A stretch of DNA of 64,000 bases from Dyadobacter frigoris (GTDB lineage Bacteria > Bacteroidota > Bacteroidia > Cytophagales > Spirosomataceae), in assembly GCF_005280585.1 (NCBI RefSeq), contig NZ_SZVO01000018.1, forward strand, positions 117,768 to 181,767. The letters are read 5' to 3'. The notes under the pieces were generated by a model. It worked only from the letters and a program-made list of their open reading frames with translations. It made no database searches and was not told the DNA's origin. A program made the position numbers and the translations under genes. Positions 44,163 through 53,539 of this stretch are shown piece after piece. Each line of letters starts with the position of its first letter. The first letter of the stretch is position 1.

Positions 44163-46523
44163 TTAAGCTTTACCAACCATTTTTCTTAGACGATAGGCAA
44201 GTCCTTGAACTTTATTTTCTTTGTCATCTCCGTAATATCCATATCCGTAACCGCCATAACCGTATCCGTAGCCATAACCTGCACCATAGTTAACGCCGTT
44301 AAAAATTACTGATAAATTAGAGAAGCGTTTGGCACGCTGAAGATCTCCTATGCGTTTTAGGTGATCGACCATCGTATAATTATAACGGACCAAATACAAA
44401 GTAGCATCTACATGTTCTGCAATAAGAGAAGAATCCGTTACTAAGCCATATGGTGGTGAATCGATTAGGATATAATCATAGTCTTTACGAAGTTCATTTA
44501 TTAATAAAGGTAATCGTCCGTTACTCAATAGTTCTGATGGATTCGGAGGTATAGGACCGCTTGTCAGCACATCAAATTTTGGATGGACAATGGTTGTTTG
44601 AATGAAATCAGAAGGTTTGCCTTGACCGATAAGACAATTTGAAGCACCATACTGATTGGGTACTTGAAGCCTTTCATGTAACGTCGGTTTTCTTAGGTCA
44701 AGTCCTATAAGCAATACTCGTTTGTCCGAATAGGCCAAACTTGCAGCGAGATTTATACTCACAAAACTTTTCCCTTCTCCACCAATAGACGATGTAAACA
44801 TTAGAACTCGACAGCTTCCATCTCCCAGATATTGCAAATTTGTTCGCAACGCACGAAATTGTTCTGCTACTGCGCTGCGACTAGTCATTTTGATGATGGC
44901 ATCTTCCCCGGGTTCACCTTTTTCGGTTTTCATGTGCCCTATTTCGCCCAAAATAGAAACATGAGTTGCCTTTTCAATTTCTGCTTTACTTTGAACCGTA
45001 TTGTTAAGCAAAAACAATAGGTTTATTAACAAAAATGGGATAGCTAGGCCAGCTGCGAAAGACCCACCCCAGATTAGGGAACGTTTCGGTTTAATAGGAT
45101 TATGGGATGAAATTGGTGCATCAATCAAACGGCTGTCTGTTACTGTGGAGGCATACATTAATGCTGTTTCTTCTCTTTTCTGTAACAAATAGAGATAAAG
45201 ACCCTCTTTGATGCTTTGTTGCCTCTTAATTCCCACAAATTCACGTTCCTTTTGCGGGATGCTGCGAAGACCAGCTGAGAAACGTGTATTGATCCCCTGT
45301 AAATTTTGCTTAGTAACATCCATCCCACGACGCAAATTCTGAACATTTTCGCGAATTGCCTGCCTAGTGCCATCTAACTGCGTATTGATAGTTTGTAACA
45401 GTGGATTGTTTGTAGTCGTCGTACGTGCATATCTTTCGCGCTGTAATTCAAGTTCATTGAATTTTGTTAGGAGTGAAACCAAAACTGGATCATTAATCAT
45501 ATAAGTGGCCGGTGCTACTGCGCCGTCTCCAGCATCCTTAATGTAGCTATCTACACTTTCCAGAATACTTATTTGAGTATTGACTTCATTCAATTTTGCA
45601 TCATTATCTTTAATATTTTCTAGAAAGAGTTGAGATTCTGCACTAATATCCGTAATGCCCTTGGTTGTCTTATAAGATTCTACATCTTTCTCAACATCAC
45701 CTAATTCTCCGGTAATCAACCCCAAACGTGTTTCAATAAACTTTAAGGTATTGCTTGCTTCACTATTCTTGTCACTTAAGGATGATTGAACATATACGTC
45801 CAATAATTTATTTAGTACATCTTTTCCTCTTTGAATGGATACATCTTCATATGAAAGTTCTATAATCGTACTTTTAACATTAGGCTGTTGTACGTTAAGT
45901 CGTCCTAGCATATTTTCAGCTAAATTTTTAACATCTCCAAAACTCACATTAATATCTCTATATTCTGCATTTTTTCCCTTTGTTACAATAAATGCACCCC
46001 AGACATTATTGAAGCGCTGACCAAACGTATGTAATTTTTCTTCATCGTTGAATCTGAAATGTGCACTGTCTACTAAGTGAACGACAAGTGGCTCTTGCAG
46101 CCCATGGTCTGTAATAATTTCGGGTTTTACAATTATCGGACTTTCATTATACAAATTAATAGTTCTCAATCCGTCTTTGGTAATGTAAGAGACATCGAGA
46201 TTTAAATCCTTAACAACTTGCTCCATTAAAGTCTGCGATTTGAGAATTTCAAGTTCATTTTCGACAAGCTTATTCCCTCCAAACTGATTACTCAACTCAG
46301 ACAGCATATCTCCTTGGGATCCTCCCAATCCCTTTTCTTCATCCTTGATAAGAATACTTGTCTTTGCACTATATACCGGCTGTGTAATCTGTAGGTAAAA
46401 AAATGCAGCGGTTAGTGCAAGCATAAGGAAAATAGGAAAAAGATACCAGTATCTTAAATATCTGCGTATGTAATCCTGTAAATGGAATTCCTGCTGCTCT
46501 TCCTCTAAAAATTCTTTTGACAT
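44163..46523 (-). CDS. Wzc-like polysaccharide co-polymerase with tyrosine autokinase domain
   Basis: 786-residue inner-membrane protein controlling chain length and export. The N-terminal chain-length-determinant domain has a first membrane helix at about 27-48 and a long periplasmic coiled-coil part. A second membrane helix lies near residue 490 (SFAAGLAIPFLLINLLFLL). The cytoplasmic BY-kinase domain has Walker A SSIGGEGKSF (Lys585), Walker A' LIGLDLRKPTLHE and Walker B DYILIDSPPYG. A Gly/Tyr-rich tail at about 745-765 supplies the tyrosine cluster for autophosphorylation. It is encoded between the export lipoprotein and the precursor genes; the CpsB phosphatase of the same cluster should dephosphorylate it. 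Confidence 0.95.
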   Translation of the reverse strand: MSKEFLEEEQQEFHLQDYIRRYLRYWYLFPIFLMLALTAAFFYLQITQPVYSAKTSILIKDEEKGLGGSQGDMLSELSNQFGGNKLVENELEILKSQTLMEQVVKDLNLDVSYITKDGLRTINLYNESPIIVKPEIITDHGLQEPLVVHLVDSAHFRFNDEEKLHTFGQRFNNVWGAFIVTKGKNAEYRDINVSFGDVKNLAENMLGRLNVQQPNVKSTIIELSYEDVSIQRGKDVLNKLLDVYVQSSLSDKNSEASNTLKFIETRLGLITGELGDVEKDVESYKTTKGITDISAESQLFLENIKDNDAKLNEVNTQISILESVDSYIKDAGDGAVAPATYMINDPVLVSLLTKFNELELQRERYARTTTTNNPLLQTINTQLDGTRQAIRENVQNLRRGMDVTKQNLQGINTRFSAGLRSIPQKEREFVGIKRQQSIKEGLYLYLLQKREETALMYASTVTDSRLIDAPISSHNPIKPKRSLIWGGSFAAGLAIPFLLINLLFLLNNTVQSKAEIEKATHVSILGEIGHMKTEKGEPGEDAIIKMTSRSAVAEQFRALRTNLQYLGDGSCRVLMFTSSIGGEGKSFVSINLAASLAYSDKRVLLIGLDLRKPTLHERLQVPNQYGASNCLIGQGKPSDFIQTTIVHPKFDVLTSGPIPPNPSELLSNGRLPLLINELRKDYDYILIDSPPYGLVTDSSLIAEHVDATLYLVRYNYTMVDHLKRIGDLQRAKRFSNLSVIFNGVNYGAGYGYGYGYGGYGYGYYGDDKENKVQGLAYRLRKMVGKA

Positions 46524-46566
46524 AATGTTAATTCTAGTCGTTGAAAACGATGATTAAGAAAATCAT

Positions 46567-47394
46567 TTATTTACTGATATTTATTATCAAAATTCCAAGT
46601 GTACTAATTCCTCCGACAATAGTAGCAATTAATGGCACAGTTCGAACGCGACTGTCTGTGTCAAGCATTTTTGATTTAACAGGTTCAACATAAATTACAT
46701 CGTTTTTATGAAGATAATAATATGGAGAATTAAATATGTCTCTTGCGGTAAGATTTATTCTTGCGTATTCGCGTTTTCCATCTTCCTCGCGAATGATCAT
46801 TACGTTACTCCTATTTCCATAAATTGTCAAGTCACCTGCCATACTTAAAACTTCTGGAAGAGTTATTTTTTCATCAGGTATTGTATAAACTGCCGGTATT
46901 TTAACTTCCCCCAAGACAGAAACTTTGAAATTTAGATTTCTAACCACTACCGACGGTTCTTTTAAATAGTTTAATAGTCGCAGATGAATCGTATCCGCGG
47001 CAACAGTGGTAGTTAGGCCTTTAACCTTGACTTTACCAATTAGTGGTATTTCTACATAACCATCTAAATTAACTAAATAACCTAGAGGTTGTAACTTAGC
47101 ACCAGCTGCGGTTGAAGAATAATTTGTACTTGCGGTCATCGCAGTATTAGCCACATTGAACATTTCATTGGCCTCGGAATTTAAACTTCCAACCACAACA
47201 GATAAAAGATCGTTGCTCTGTATCGTAGGTATATAGGTTTCGGTAACCGCCTGTGAATAATACCTTGAACTATCCCCTTGAAAATACACAATCGACTTAG
47301 GTGAAACACAAGAAGTGGCTCCTCCCCATATCACAAGATATAATAAAGCAATAAAGGCACTGTAACCGGATATTTTTGAAAAGGTATTCTTCAT
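46567..47394 (-). CDS. Polysaccharide export outer-membrane lipoprotein (Wza-like)
   Basis: 275 residues. The signal peptide ends in a lipobox (IWGGATSC, Cys29). The Poly_export domain begins with ETYIPTIQSNDLLSVVVGSL and is followed by an SLBB-like segment (KVKGLTTTVAADTIHLRLLN, VSVLGEVKIPAVYTIPDEKI). KNDVIYVEPVKSKMLDTDS precedes a C-terminal hydrophobic helix (VPLIATIVGGISTLGILIIN). This C-terminal membrane helix is usual in Bacteroidota members. It forms the export channel with the Wzc-like protein encoded 43 bases downstream. Confidence 0.93.
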   Translation of the reverse strand: MKNTFSKISGYSAFIALLYLVIWGGATSCVSPKSIVYFQGDSSRYYSQAVTETYIPTIQSNDLLSVVVGSLNSEANEMFNVANTAMTASTNYSSTAAGAKLQPLGYLVNLDGYVEIPLIGKVKVKGLTTTVAADTIHLRLLNYLKEPSVVVRNLNFKVSVLGEVKIPAVYTIPDEKITLPEVLSMAGDLTIYGNRSNVMIIREEDGKREYARINLTARDIFNSPYYYLHKNDVIYVEPVKSKMLDTDSRVRTVPLIATIVGGISTLGILIINISK

Positions 47395-47621
47395 AAGTCG
47401 ATGTAAAAAATCAGTTTGTGAAAATTAAATTGTTGATGGTAAGTGGCTTAAAATGGTTTGTTAGAAAACTGGTTTTGTCTTATTTAATTTTTTGAGCTTT
47501 ATACTATTCTATTTCAATTTCTGACGAATTCTTGGCAAAGTTATATAAAGTTATTTTTAATACTACTATTTATTGTCGAAAATTTCTAATTGAAATGTAG
47601 AATAAGTTCTATTATTTCAAA

Positions 47622-48356
47622 TCAGGCACTTAATAGTTTTTCGTTTTGGAAGTCGTATTTTGTTAACCACGATGCTTTGTCGCCTTTGGAAATTAAGTCT
47701 AAATGTTGCATACGATGGGCGTCAGTGCCTAAAAACGTGATGAGACGGTGGCGTAAAAGCCAGTCTGCCATTTTATGAACATTGTCGCCATAGTAACCGC
47801 CAAGAGATAAAATGTTCACCTGCAACTCGCAGCCCTGGTCACTTAATTTTTTGAAAACGGAAGGGTCGGAATAGAAATAGGTGTAACGTTCCGGATGTGC
47901 TAAAACCGGTTGGAATCCTTTTTCGATGATTTTGAAAAGAGTTTCGGAGGTATTCATTAAAGGGGTGGAGTAGGGAAGTTCCACCAAGAGCCTGTTTCCC
48001 GGTAAAGTTAAAAGCCCCTGTCCGGTATTGAGGGTTTCAATGAAGTGTTCGTCTATGAAATATTCAGCGGCTGCGTTGATCTCAACGGTAAGTCCTGCAA
48101 TCCGGCAAGCGCTGCGGACATCTTCCAGTCCGGATAATATAACTTCGGGGGTGTTGCGGTAGCAATCCCACATCACATGGGGTGTGGTGTAAATTTGGGA
48201 AAAGCCAAGATCCTGCATTTTTTGAACCATCGCCACGGATTCTTCGATGGTTTCTACGCCGTCGTCAATACCCGGGATCAGATGTGAATGGATATCCATT
48301 CCAATCCTTTCGAGGTTCACTTCTTTCTTCTTCTTATCGAATAACCAGTTGAGCAT
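47622..48356 (-). CDS. CpsB/CapC-type tyrosine-protein phosphatase (PHP family)
   Basis: 244-residue metal-dependent phosphatase. The PHP metal motif MDIHSHLIPGIDDG (His23, His25) is followed by TTPHVMWDCYRNT, NAAAEYFIDEHF, LAHPERYTYFY and the terminal FLGTDAHRMQH. These give the metal-binding residues of CpsB/YwqE. It dephosphorylates the Wzc-like kinase tail and so cycles polymer assembly. It is the first gene of the exopolysaccharide locus on the minus strand. Confidence 0.93.
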   Translation of the reverse strand: MLNWLFDKKKKEVNLERIGMDIHSHLIPGIDDGVETIEESVAMVQKMQDLGFSQIYTTPHVMWDCYRNTPEVILSGLEDVRSACRIAGLTVEINAAAEYFIDEHFIETLNTGQGLLTLPGNRLLVELPYSTPLMNTSETLFKIIEKGFQPVLAHPERYTYFYSDPSVFKKLSDQGCELQVNILSLGGYYGDNVHKMADWLLRHRLITFLGTDAHRMQHLDLISKGDKASWLTKYDFQNEKLLSA

Positions 48357-48892
48357 ATATTTTATAAGTGCCCCAAAAATTTCCTTACCCCGGATGTTCG
48401 CGATTGGGTAGTTACTTATTTCAGGAATATTGTGTATCTAAGGGTAGGGCAAATTTAATGTAAAAAACGGCACACTTCACAGAATATTGCTTGGAATATT
48501 TCAAGTTTAATACAAAATTCATAATTATTTGATTTGTTTATCAAAATTCCGTTTTTAAAATGGATTATATTTTTTTCTATAAGGCTACCAATATAAATTC
48601 GATGGGGTTGTAGACGAAAATTGATGTGGCGGCGGTCGGCTTTCAGTGACGAGCGATTGAAAGTTTTGGTTATTGATCATTTTAAGAAATCTCGTATCCT
48701 GAGGTGCTTGATGGCAGGTTTTGAATTTCGACTCTTGACATTCATTTTTAAGCAAGCATCTGACAGCCGACCTCCGCAGGCCGACCGCCAATCTCCGATA
48801 GCCCCAAAATATAGCCGCTTACTACTGCAACAGGTTACGTCTATCCTACGTAAGGATAATTGAACGCTTTTTCAGGTATTTGATCCTTTCAC
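48357..48892. other. Leader region of the exopolysaccharide locus and divergent gap
   Basis: About 535 bases between divergent genes. On the minus strand TAAATTTG (48450-48457) fits the -7 consensus TAnnTTTG and would give CpsB a leader of about 85 bases. A near-palindrome CTTGGAATATTTCAAG sits 33 bases upstream of it at 48490-48505. A piece of the dispersed GTCGGCTTTCAG repeat is at 48631-48646. Short frames at 48585-48863 have no protein-like features. Confidence 0.4.
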
Positions 48893-48898
48893 TTGGTT

Positions 48899-50638
48899 AT
48901 GGGAAAAATTCTATTTTTGACGGGACTTGTTTTCTGTTTGTCGGTAAGACTGTACGGGCAAAAAGTAGATTGCGGCAACATTGGTTTTGAAGAAGGCAGT
49001 ACCAATGGCTGGATTTTAACAAACGGAACCGTTGAAAACGTTGGAACGTCAGTGGTTTACACCAACGAAACTGTCGGTATATACGCAAATGGTCATCTGG
49101 TTACAAAGGCGACTGATGGCAATGACCCCAAGATCACAGCAGAGGCGATACCGATGGTTGCACCCGGCAGCAATTATTCGCTGCGGATTGGAAATACATT
49201 GATGGGAAGCCGCTTTGACAGAGCCAAGACTTCTTTTGTGGTGGGGCCGGATAATACTTTGTTTCAGTACAAGTTTGCCATTTTATTAGAGAACCCGACC
49301 AATGATCACCAGCCATACCAAAAGCCTGGTTTTAATATCCGGATCTATGATGCGAGCGGAAATGATATCGCGTGCAGCAATTATGACATTCAGCTTGAAG
49401 CGGACAATACGGTGGATGGTTTCAAAACGCAGGGCGATATCCAGTACCGCAACTGGACGACGGGCGCTATGGATTTGAGGGATCACATCGGAGAAACGAT
49501 CACGGTGGAAGTAACGGCGCACGGATGTACGAAAAAGAAACATTTTGGCTATGCATATTTTGATGCACAGTGCACGAAATCGGAAGTGAGGCAGGCGGCA
49601 AACTGTCCGGACGACGATGGCTACCTGACCCTTGTGGCACCAACGGGTTTTGGAAAGTATACATGGAGCAACGGCGCAACGACTTCGGAGACGAAAGTAA
49701 AGGCGAACCTGGGTGATAAATATTCTGTGAAGCTGGTGCCGGTAGGAAGCCTGGATGAATCCTGCGAGCTGCAAATGGATTATACGATTGAATTCAAACA
49801 AAGTGATACGACAATTGTCAAAACGATTTGTGATGGAGAAAGTGTGGCCGTAGGAGACACCACCTACCGGACGAGCGGAAATTTTACCAGACACATCAGT
49901 CATAGCAACGTATGTGATAGTACCGTTAATCTTCAGCTGACTGTAAATCCTGTTGCCAAATACACGCAGAACATTACGATCTGTGAAGGGGATAGTCTGG
50001 CGGTTGGCGATTCACTTTACCGTGCCGCCGGTACTTATGTCAATATACTGAGCACAAAACTGGGTTGTGACAGCACGGTAACTACGGAATTGAAAGTAGA
50101 TCAGCTGAATTTGGCTGCGATGCAGAATTTGTACATAACCCAGGGCGATAGTGTGGAGCTTCATGCGGTAGTGGATCCGGTGGGAAATTACAATTACGTT
50201 TGGCAGCCACCGGCAAGTCTGCTATGTCCGACCTGCGCAGATACCTGGGCGCAGCCCGCATCCACGACGCTTTATACGTTAAAGGTTTCGGATATAAACC
50301 AGATTTGCAGCCGGAATGGGAAGGTGATTGTGGAAGTCAGGCCGTGTGGCATTTATCCGCCAACAGCGTTTTCGCCGAATCACGACGGAGAGAATGATGT
50401 ATTTTTTGTCTACGGAAACAGCTGTGTGAACCGCGTCAGAAAAATGGTCATTTATAACCGCTGGGGTGAGGTGATTTATATGAAAGAAAATTTTGCAGCC
50501 TCGGAGCCGTCAAATGGCTGGGACGGAAATTACAAAGGCCAGCCGACCGAGCCGGGTGTTTATCCTTACAAAATCAAGGTGGAGTTCAAAAGCGGGGAGC
50601 TGGTGGATTATAAAGGGATTGTGACTTTGTTGAAGTAG
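48899..50638 (+). CDS. Secreted adhesin-like protein with CHU_C gliding-motility C-terminal domain
   Basis: 579-residue secreted protein; ATG 48899 begins the signal peptide MGKILFLTGLVFCLSVRLYG. The N-terminal region (about 25-230) is beta-rich with cysteines. Two tandem modules follow at about 301-350 and 354-400, each with the pattern C-[DE]-G-[ED]-S-[VL]-A-V-G-D...Y...G...CDST-V. The C-terminal domain (about 484-578) has PPTAFSPNHDGENDVFFV, IYNRWGEVIYMKE and PGVYPYKIKVEFKSG, the type B sorting signal for type IX secretion. It is divergent from the polysaccharide locus and may be a surface or matrix protein; that link is inference from position. Confidence 0.85.
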   Translation: MGKILFLTGLVFCLSVRLYGQKVDCGNIGFEEGSTNGWILTNGTVENVGTSVVYTNETVGIYANGHLVTKATDGNDPKITAEAIPMVAPGSNYSLRIGNTLMGSRFDRAKTSFVVGPDNTLFQYKFAILLENPTNDHQPYQKPGFNIRIYDASGNDIACSNYDIQLEADNTVDGFKTQGDIQYRNWTTGAMDLRDHIGETITVEVTAHGCTKKKHFGYAYFDAQCTKSEVRQAANCPDDDGYLTLVAPTGFGKYTWSNGATTSETKVKANLGDKYSVKLVPVGSLDESCELQMDYTIEFKQSDTTIVKTICDGESVAVGDTTYRTSGNFTRHISHSNVCDSTVNLQLTVNPVAKYTQNITICEGDSLAVGDSLYRAAGTYVNILSTKLGCDSTVTTELKVDQLNLAAMQNLYITQGDSVELHAVVDPVGNYNYVWQPPASLLCPTCADTWAQPASTTLYTLKVSDINQICSRNGKVIVEVRPCGIYPPTAFSPNHDGENDVFFVYGNSCVNRVRKMVIYNRWGEVIYMKENFAASEPSNGWDGNYKGQPTEPGVYPYKIKVEFKSGELVDYKGIVTLLK

Positions 50639-50648
50639 TGAGAGGTTT

Positions 50649-50681
50649 CCCGTCGGACGGCTTTTTCTGCCGTCCAACGGG
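50649..50681. repeat. GC-rich hairpin, copy 1
   Basis: CCCGTCGGACGGC, a 7-base T-rich loop and GCCGTCCAACGGG form a 13-base stem with one mismatch, 10 bases after the CHU_C gene stop. The same element recurs inverted at 50757-50787. It may end transcription of the plus-strand gene. Confidence 0.6.
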
Positions 50682-50756
50682 TAATGAAAGTCGCTATGAT
50701 CGTAAAAGGTTGAAGGAGCTTTTTCTGTTTTTGCTGAGAATGAAAACGGTTTTTTA

Positions 50757-50787
50757 CCTGTCCGACGGCGAAAAGCCGTCGGACGGG
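50757..50787. repeat. GC-rich hairpin, copy 2 (inverted relative to copy 1)
   Basis: CCTGTCCGACGGC, GAAAA, GCCGTCGGACGGG: a 13-base stem with one wobble/mismatch, 50 bases before the end of the minus-strand ABC gene. It shares the CCGTCGGACGG core with copy 1. Confidence 0.6.
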
Positions 50788-50837
50788 TGGCTCGTTCCAT
50801 CGTCTGGCTTTTTGTGATACCTGCATGAGACAATCCA

Positions 50838-52610
50838 TCACCCAACCGATTCCCGCTCATCCCTTCCCATCAAATCCGAAAAGACCTGACTACTTGCCCG
50901 AAGATCAGCGTACGTTCCTTCTTCAATCAAACGGCCGTCTTTTAAAATGTAGATATAATCAAACTTTGGCAGAAGATGCAGCCGGTGCAGCGCGGAAAGC
51001 ACCGCTTTTTCTTTGAATTCGGTGAACATATTATCATAGATCAAAGCTTCTGTTTTCGGGTCGACGCTGCTGGTGGGTTCGTCCAGAAGAATAATATCAC
51101 TGCTCTTGGCGGCCAGAACGCCACGGGCGAGAGCAAGCCGCTGTTTTTGTCCACCTGATAAATTCACGCCTTTTTCCTGGATGTTGGATTCTATTCCGTT
51201 GGGCAGTTTGTCGAGCACCGTGCTGAACTGCGCGGTTTCGCAGACGTGGTTTATTTGCTCGGCAGGGAAAGGCAGTCCGAGCGTGATGTTGTAGGCGATG
51301 GTATTTTCAAAAATTTCAGGATACTGCGGAAAAAGGGTAACCGTATCCGCCAGTATTTCAAGAGGCAGGTTTTCGGATCCGTCCACGCGAAGCTGTACAT
51401 CTTTTTCAGCATCGTATAAACCGCGTAAAAGCGCCAGCAGCGTACTTTTGCCACTTCCGCTTTCACCAATAAAAGCAATACGCTGGCCTCTTTGGATGCG
51501 GATATTCAGTCCGTGAAGGCTATGCGCCTTTTTTTCTGCCTGGTAAACAGCCGAATGTGAGAAATTCAGGTTTCTGATCTGGATTTCTTTCCAGTTTTCC
51601 GGCAGAGAATCCGCGATTTCCGCGCTGTGAGAACTGGCGTAGGCTTCGCCAATATTGCGGGCTGTTTGTACCTCGGTATTGTAGCGGATGATTTCAGTGT
51701 ACTGCCAGGCGACATCCTGAAAAACGCTGGTAAACTGGTTGACGTAGCCCAGCAGCGTTACCAGTCCGCCGACCAGAAAAATGGTTCCGGGAATATAGTT
51801 CTGGTAAATATAACCGACGGTAATCACCACGTAAATAAGTCCGATGAAAAGACTGGCTACAAACCATTTCCATTCGTTAATAATAACAGTTCTTAAAAAC
51901 GGCGGGAAAACATCTGCAATTTTCATTTGAAGACTCACCTGCATTCGTTTTTCAAGCCGGAGTGTGATCACGGTAATGATATTGGACAGGCTGTCGAAAA
52001 GCGTTGAGGAAACAATGTGTTCTTTTTCATTGGTTTCGTCTAGCGCTTTTATAAAAGGTTCATCAAATTTAAAAATCACCCAAACCGTAATGATCCCGAT
52101 CACGACACCGATACTTCCATACAAAGGAGAGAAATAGACGATTGCGGCAAAAGAAAAGACGAATTTAGAGAAGGCGTGCAGGAACATAAAACCGTTTTGA
52201 AAGAAATCTTTCAATGCTTCATAGGCTTTTCTGATCCGGTTGATAGTCGCACCGCTGTGGTGATCCTGATGCCAGCGGATGGGCAAATGCAGCGACTGGT
52301 GGTAGAGTTCATCCAGAAAATTCCGGCTCAGATCAAAGGCCAGCTTTCTTTCCATCACGCGTGCGGGTCCGTGAAATGCCCATTCCAGCAAATTAAGCCC
52401 GATGTAAGCACCGGCATACCACCATACATTTTTAAGTACTTCGGTGCCTTTTGTTTGCAGTGATTGTACAAACCAGCCGTACAAAATAGGTTGCAAGGCC
52501 AGTATCAGGTTAGACATGATAAACATGCCGTAAACCAGAAGGTAGCGATTTTTCTGCTGGCGGGCATAACGCCAGGAAGTGGCCAGTAGGGATATATAAG
52601 GGTTACGCAT
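50838..52610 (-). CDS. ABC exporter, fused permease and ATPase (MsbA/multidrug type)
   Basis: 590-residue half-transporter. Six membrane helices occupy about 20-310 (YLLVYGMFIMSNLILALQPI; LFIGLIYVVITVGYIYQNYI). The ATPase domain from about 345 has Walker A GESGSGKST, Q-loop TLFPQYPEIFENT, signature VNLSGGQKQRLALARG, Walker B DIILLDEPTSSVD and H-loop SALHRLHL. It works as a homodimer or heterodimer exporting lipids, peptides or drugs; the substrate is unknown. It stands alone, convergent with the CHU_C gene across the hairpin pair. Confidence 0.93.
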   Translation of the reverse strand: MRNPYISLLATSWRYARQQKNRYLLVYGMFIMSNLILALQPILYGWFVQSLQTKGTEVLKNVWWYAGAYIGLNLLEWAFHGPARVMERKLAFDLSRNFLDELYHQSLHLPIRWHQDHHSGATINRIRKAYEALKDFFQNGFMFLHAFSKFVFSFAAIVYFSPLYGSIGVVIGIITVWVIFKFDEPFIKALDETNEKEHIVSSTLFDSLSNIITVITLRLEKRMQVSLQMKIADVFPPFLRTVIINEWKWFVASLFIGLIYVVITVGYIYQNYIPGTIFLVGGLVTLLGYVNQFTSVFQDVAWQYTEIIRYNTEVQTARNIGEAYASSHSAEIADSLPENWKEIQIRNLNFSHSAVYQAEKKAHSLHGLNIRIQRGQRIAFIGESGSGKSTLLALLRGLYDAEKDVQLRVDGSENLPLEILADTVTLFPQYPEIFENTIAYNITLGLPFPAEQINHVCETAQFSTVLDKLPNGIESNIQEKGVNLSGGQKQRLALARGVLAAKSSDIILLDEPTSSVDPKTEALIYDNMFTEFKEKAVLSALHRLHLLPKFDYIYILKDGRLIEEGTYADLRASSQVFSDLMGRDERESVG

Positions 52611-52787
52611 TCAGATTGTTATTTCAAATGTAAAGATAGCTGGATTGTTTTTCCTGTAGAAATGCAGTTATCGGATCTTAACGGTAGAATATTATTTCCT
52701 GGCAACAGGGAGTAGTTTTTAATAAATTTTCTTCTTTTTATAAATAAAAACCAACATTTAATCTAAACCGTGTTAAGACCCAATCTT

Positions 52788-53432
52788 ATGAAGAAGACAA
52801 TAAATTTATTTTCGGCGCTATTGGCCCTTACGGTTTTAATCAGTGCTGTTTCAGCCCCCAAACAAGACGGATGGATTTCTATTTTTGACGGAAAATCTTT
52901 GAAAGGATGGAAAGTCGGCAATAATGCAAGTTCTTTCTCGATCGAAGACGGCGCTATTAAGGTGAATGGGCCGGTGGGTCATTTGTTTTATGAAGGGCCG
53001 GTTAAAAACCATATGTTTAAAAACTTCGAATTTAAAGCGCAGGTGATGACAAAACCGGGAGCAAATTCAGGAATTTACATTCATACCACTTATCAGGAGA
53101 CGGGCTGGCCATCCAAGGGATATGAAGTTCAGGTGAACAACTCGCACACGGACTGGAAACGGACAGGAAGTCTGTATGATATTGTGGACGTAAAAGAAAC
53201 CTACGCGAAGGACAATGAATGGTATACCGAATATGTAAAAGTAGAAGGGAAACACATCACCATTAAAATCAACGATAAAACCGTAGTAGATTACGAGGAA
53301 GCAGACGCGGATAAACGATCGCCTGATCATAAAGAAAGATTCCTAAGCAGCGGAACATTCGCCTTCCAGGCACACGATCCTAAAAGTATTGTATACTTCA
53401 AAGATATCATGGTAAAACCGTTAACGGAATAA
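52788..53432 (+). CDS. DUF1080 family secreted protein (3-keto-disaccharide hydrolase domain)
   Basis: 214 residues; ATG 52788 begins a good signal peptide (MKKTINLFSALLALTVLISA), preferred over the upstream in-frame start at 52770. The mature part is a single DUF1080 jelly-roll: GWISIFDGKSLKGWKVGNN, NFEFKAQVMTKPGANSGIYI, GYEVQVNN, then TGSLYDIVDVKE and the end GTFAFQAHDPKSIVYFKDIM. Members are found in Bacteroidota and Planctomycetota and act on or bind oxidised disaccharides or other glycans. There is no partner gene. Confidence 0.9.
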   Translation: MKKTINLFSALLALTVLISAVSAPKQDGWISIFDGKSLKGWKVGNNASSFSIEDGAIKVNGPVGHLFYEGPVKNHMFKNFEFKAQVMTKPGANSGIYIHTTYQETGWPSKGYEVQVNNSHTDWKRTGSLYDIVDVKETYAKDNEWYTEYVKVEGKHITIKINDKTVVDYEEADADKRSPDHKERFLSSGTFAFQAHDPKSIVYFKDIMVKPLTE

Positions 53433-53442
53433 AGTTTTAAAC

Positions 53443-53530
53443 GCAGAGTTAAATGAGTTTGGCGCAGAGTTTCGCAGAGCGTTTTTTATTGGAAGCAGCG
53501 TAACTCCGTGTTTAACTCATTTAACTCTGC
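53443..53530. repeat. Large inverted repeat with internal CGCAGAG units between convergent genes
   Basis: GCAGAGTTAAATGAGTT at 53443-53459 is perfectly matched by AACTCATTTAACTCTGC at 53514-53530. The loop contains two further CGCAGAG copies. The element starts 10 bases after the DUF1080 gene and ends 9 bases before the response-regulator stop. It probably acts as a bidirectional transcript end and resembles repeats common between Bacteroidota genes. Confidence 0.65.
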
Positions 53531-53539
53531 TTTTAAATT

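Noticed and set aside
49286..49903. 205-codon minus-strand frame inside the second CHU_C gene
   Set aside because: Shadow of the plus-strand secreted protein with signal peptide and sorting domain.
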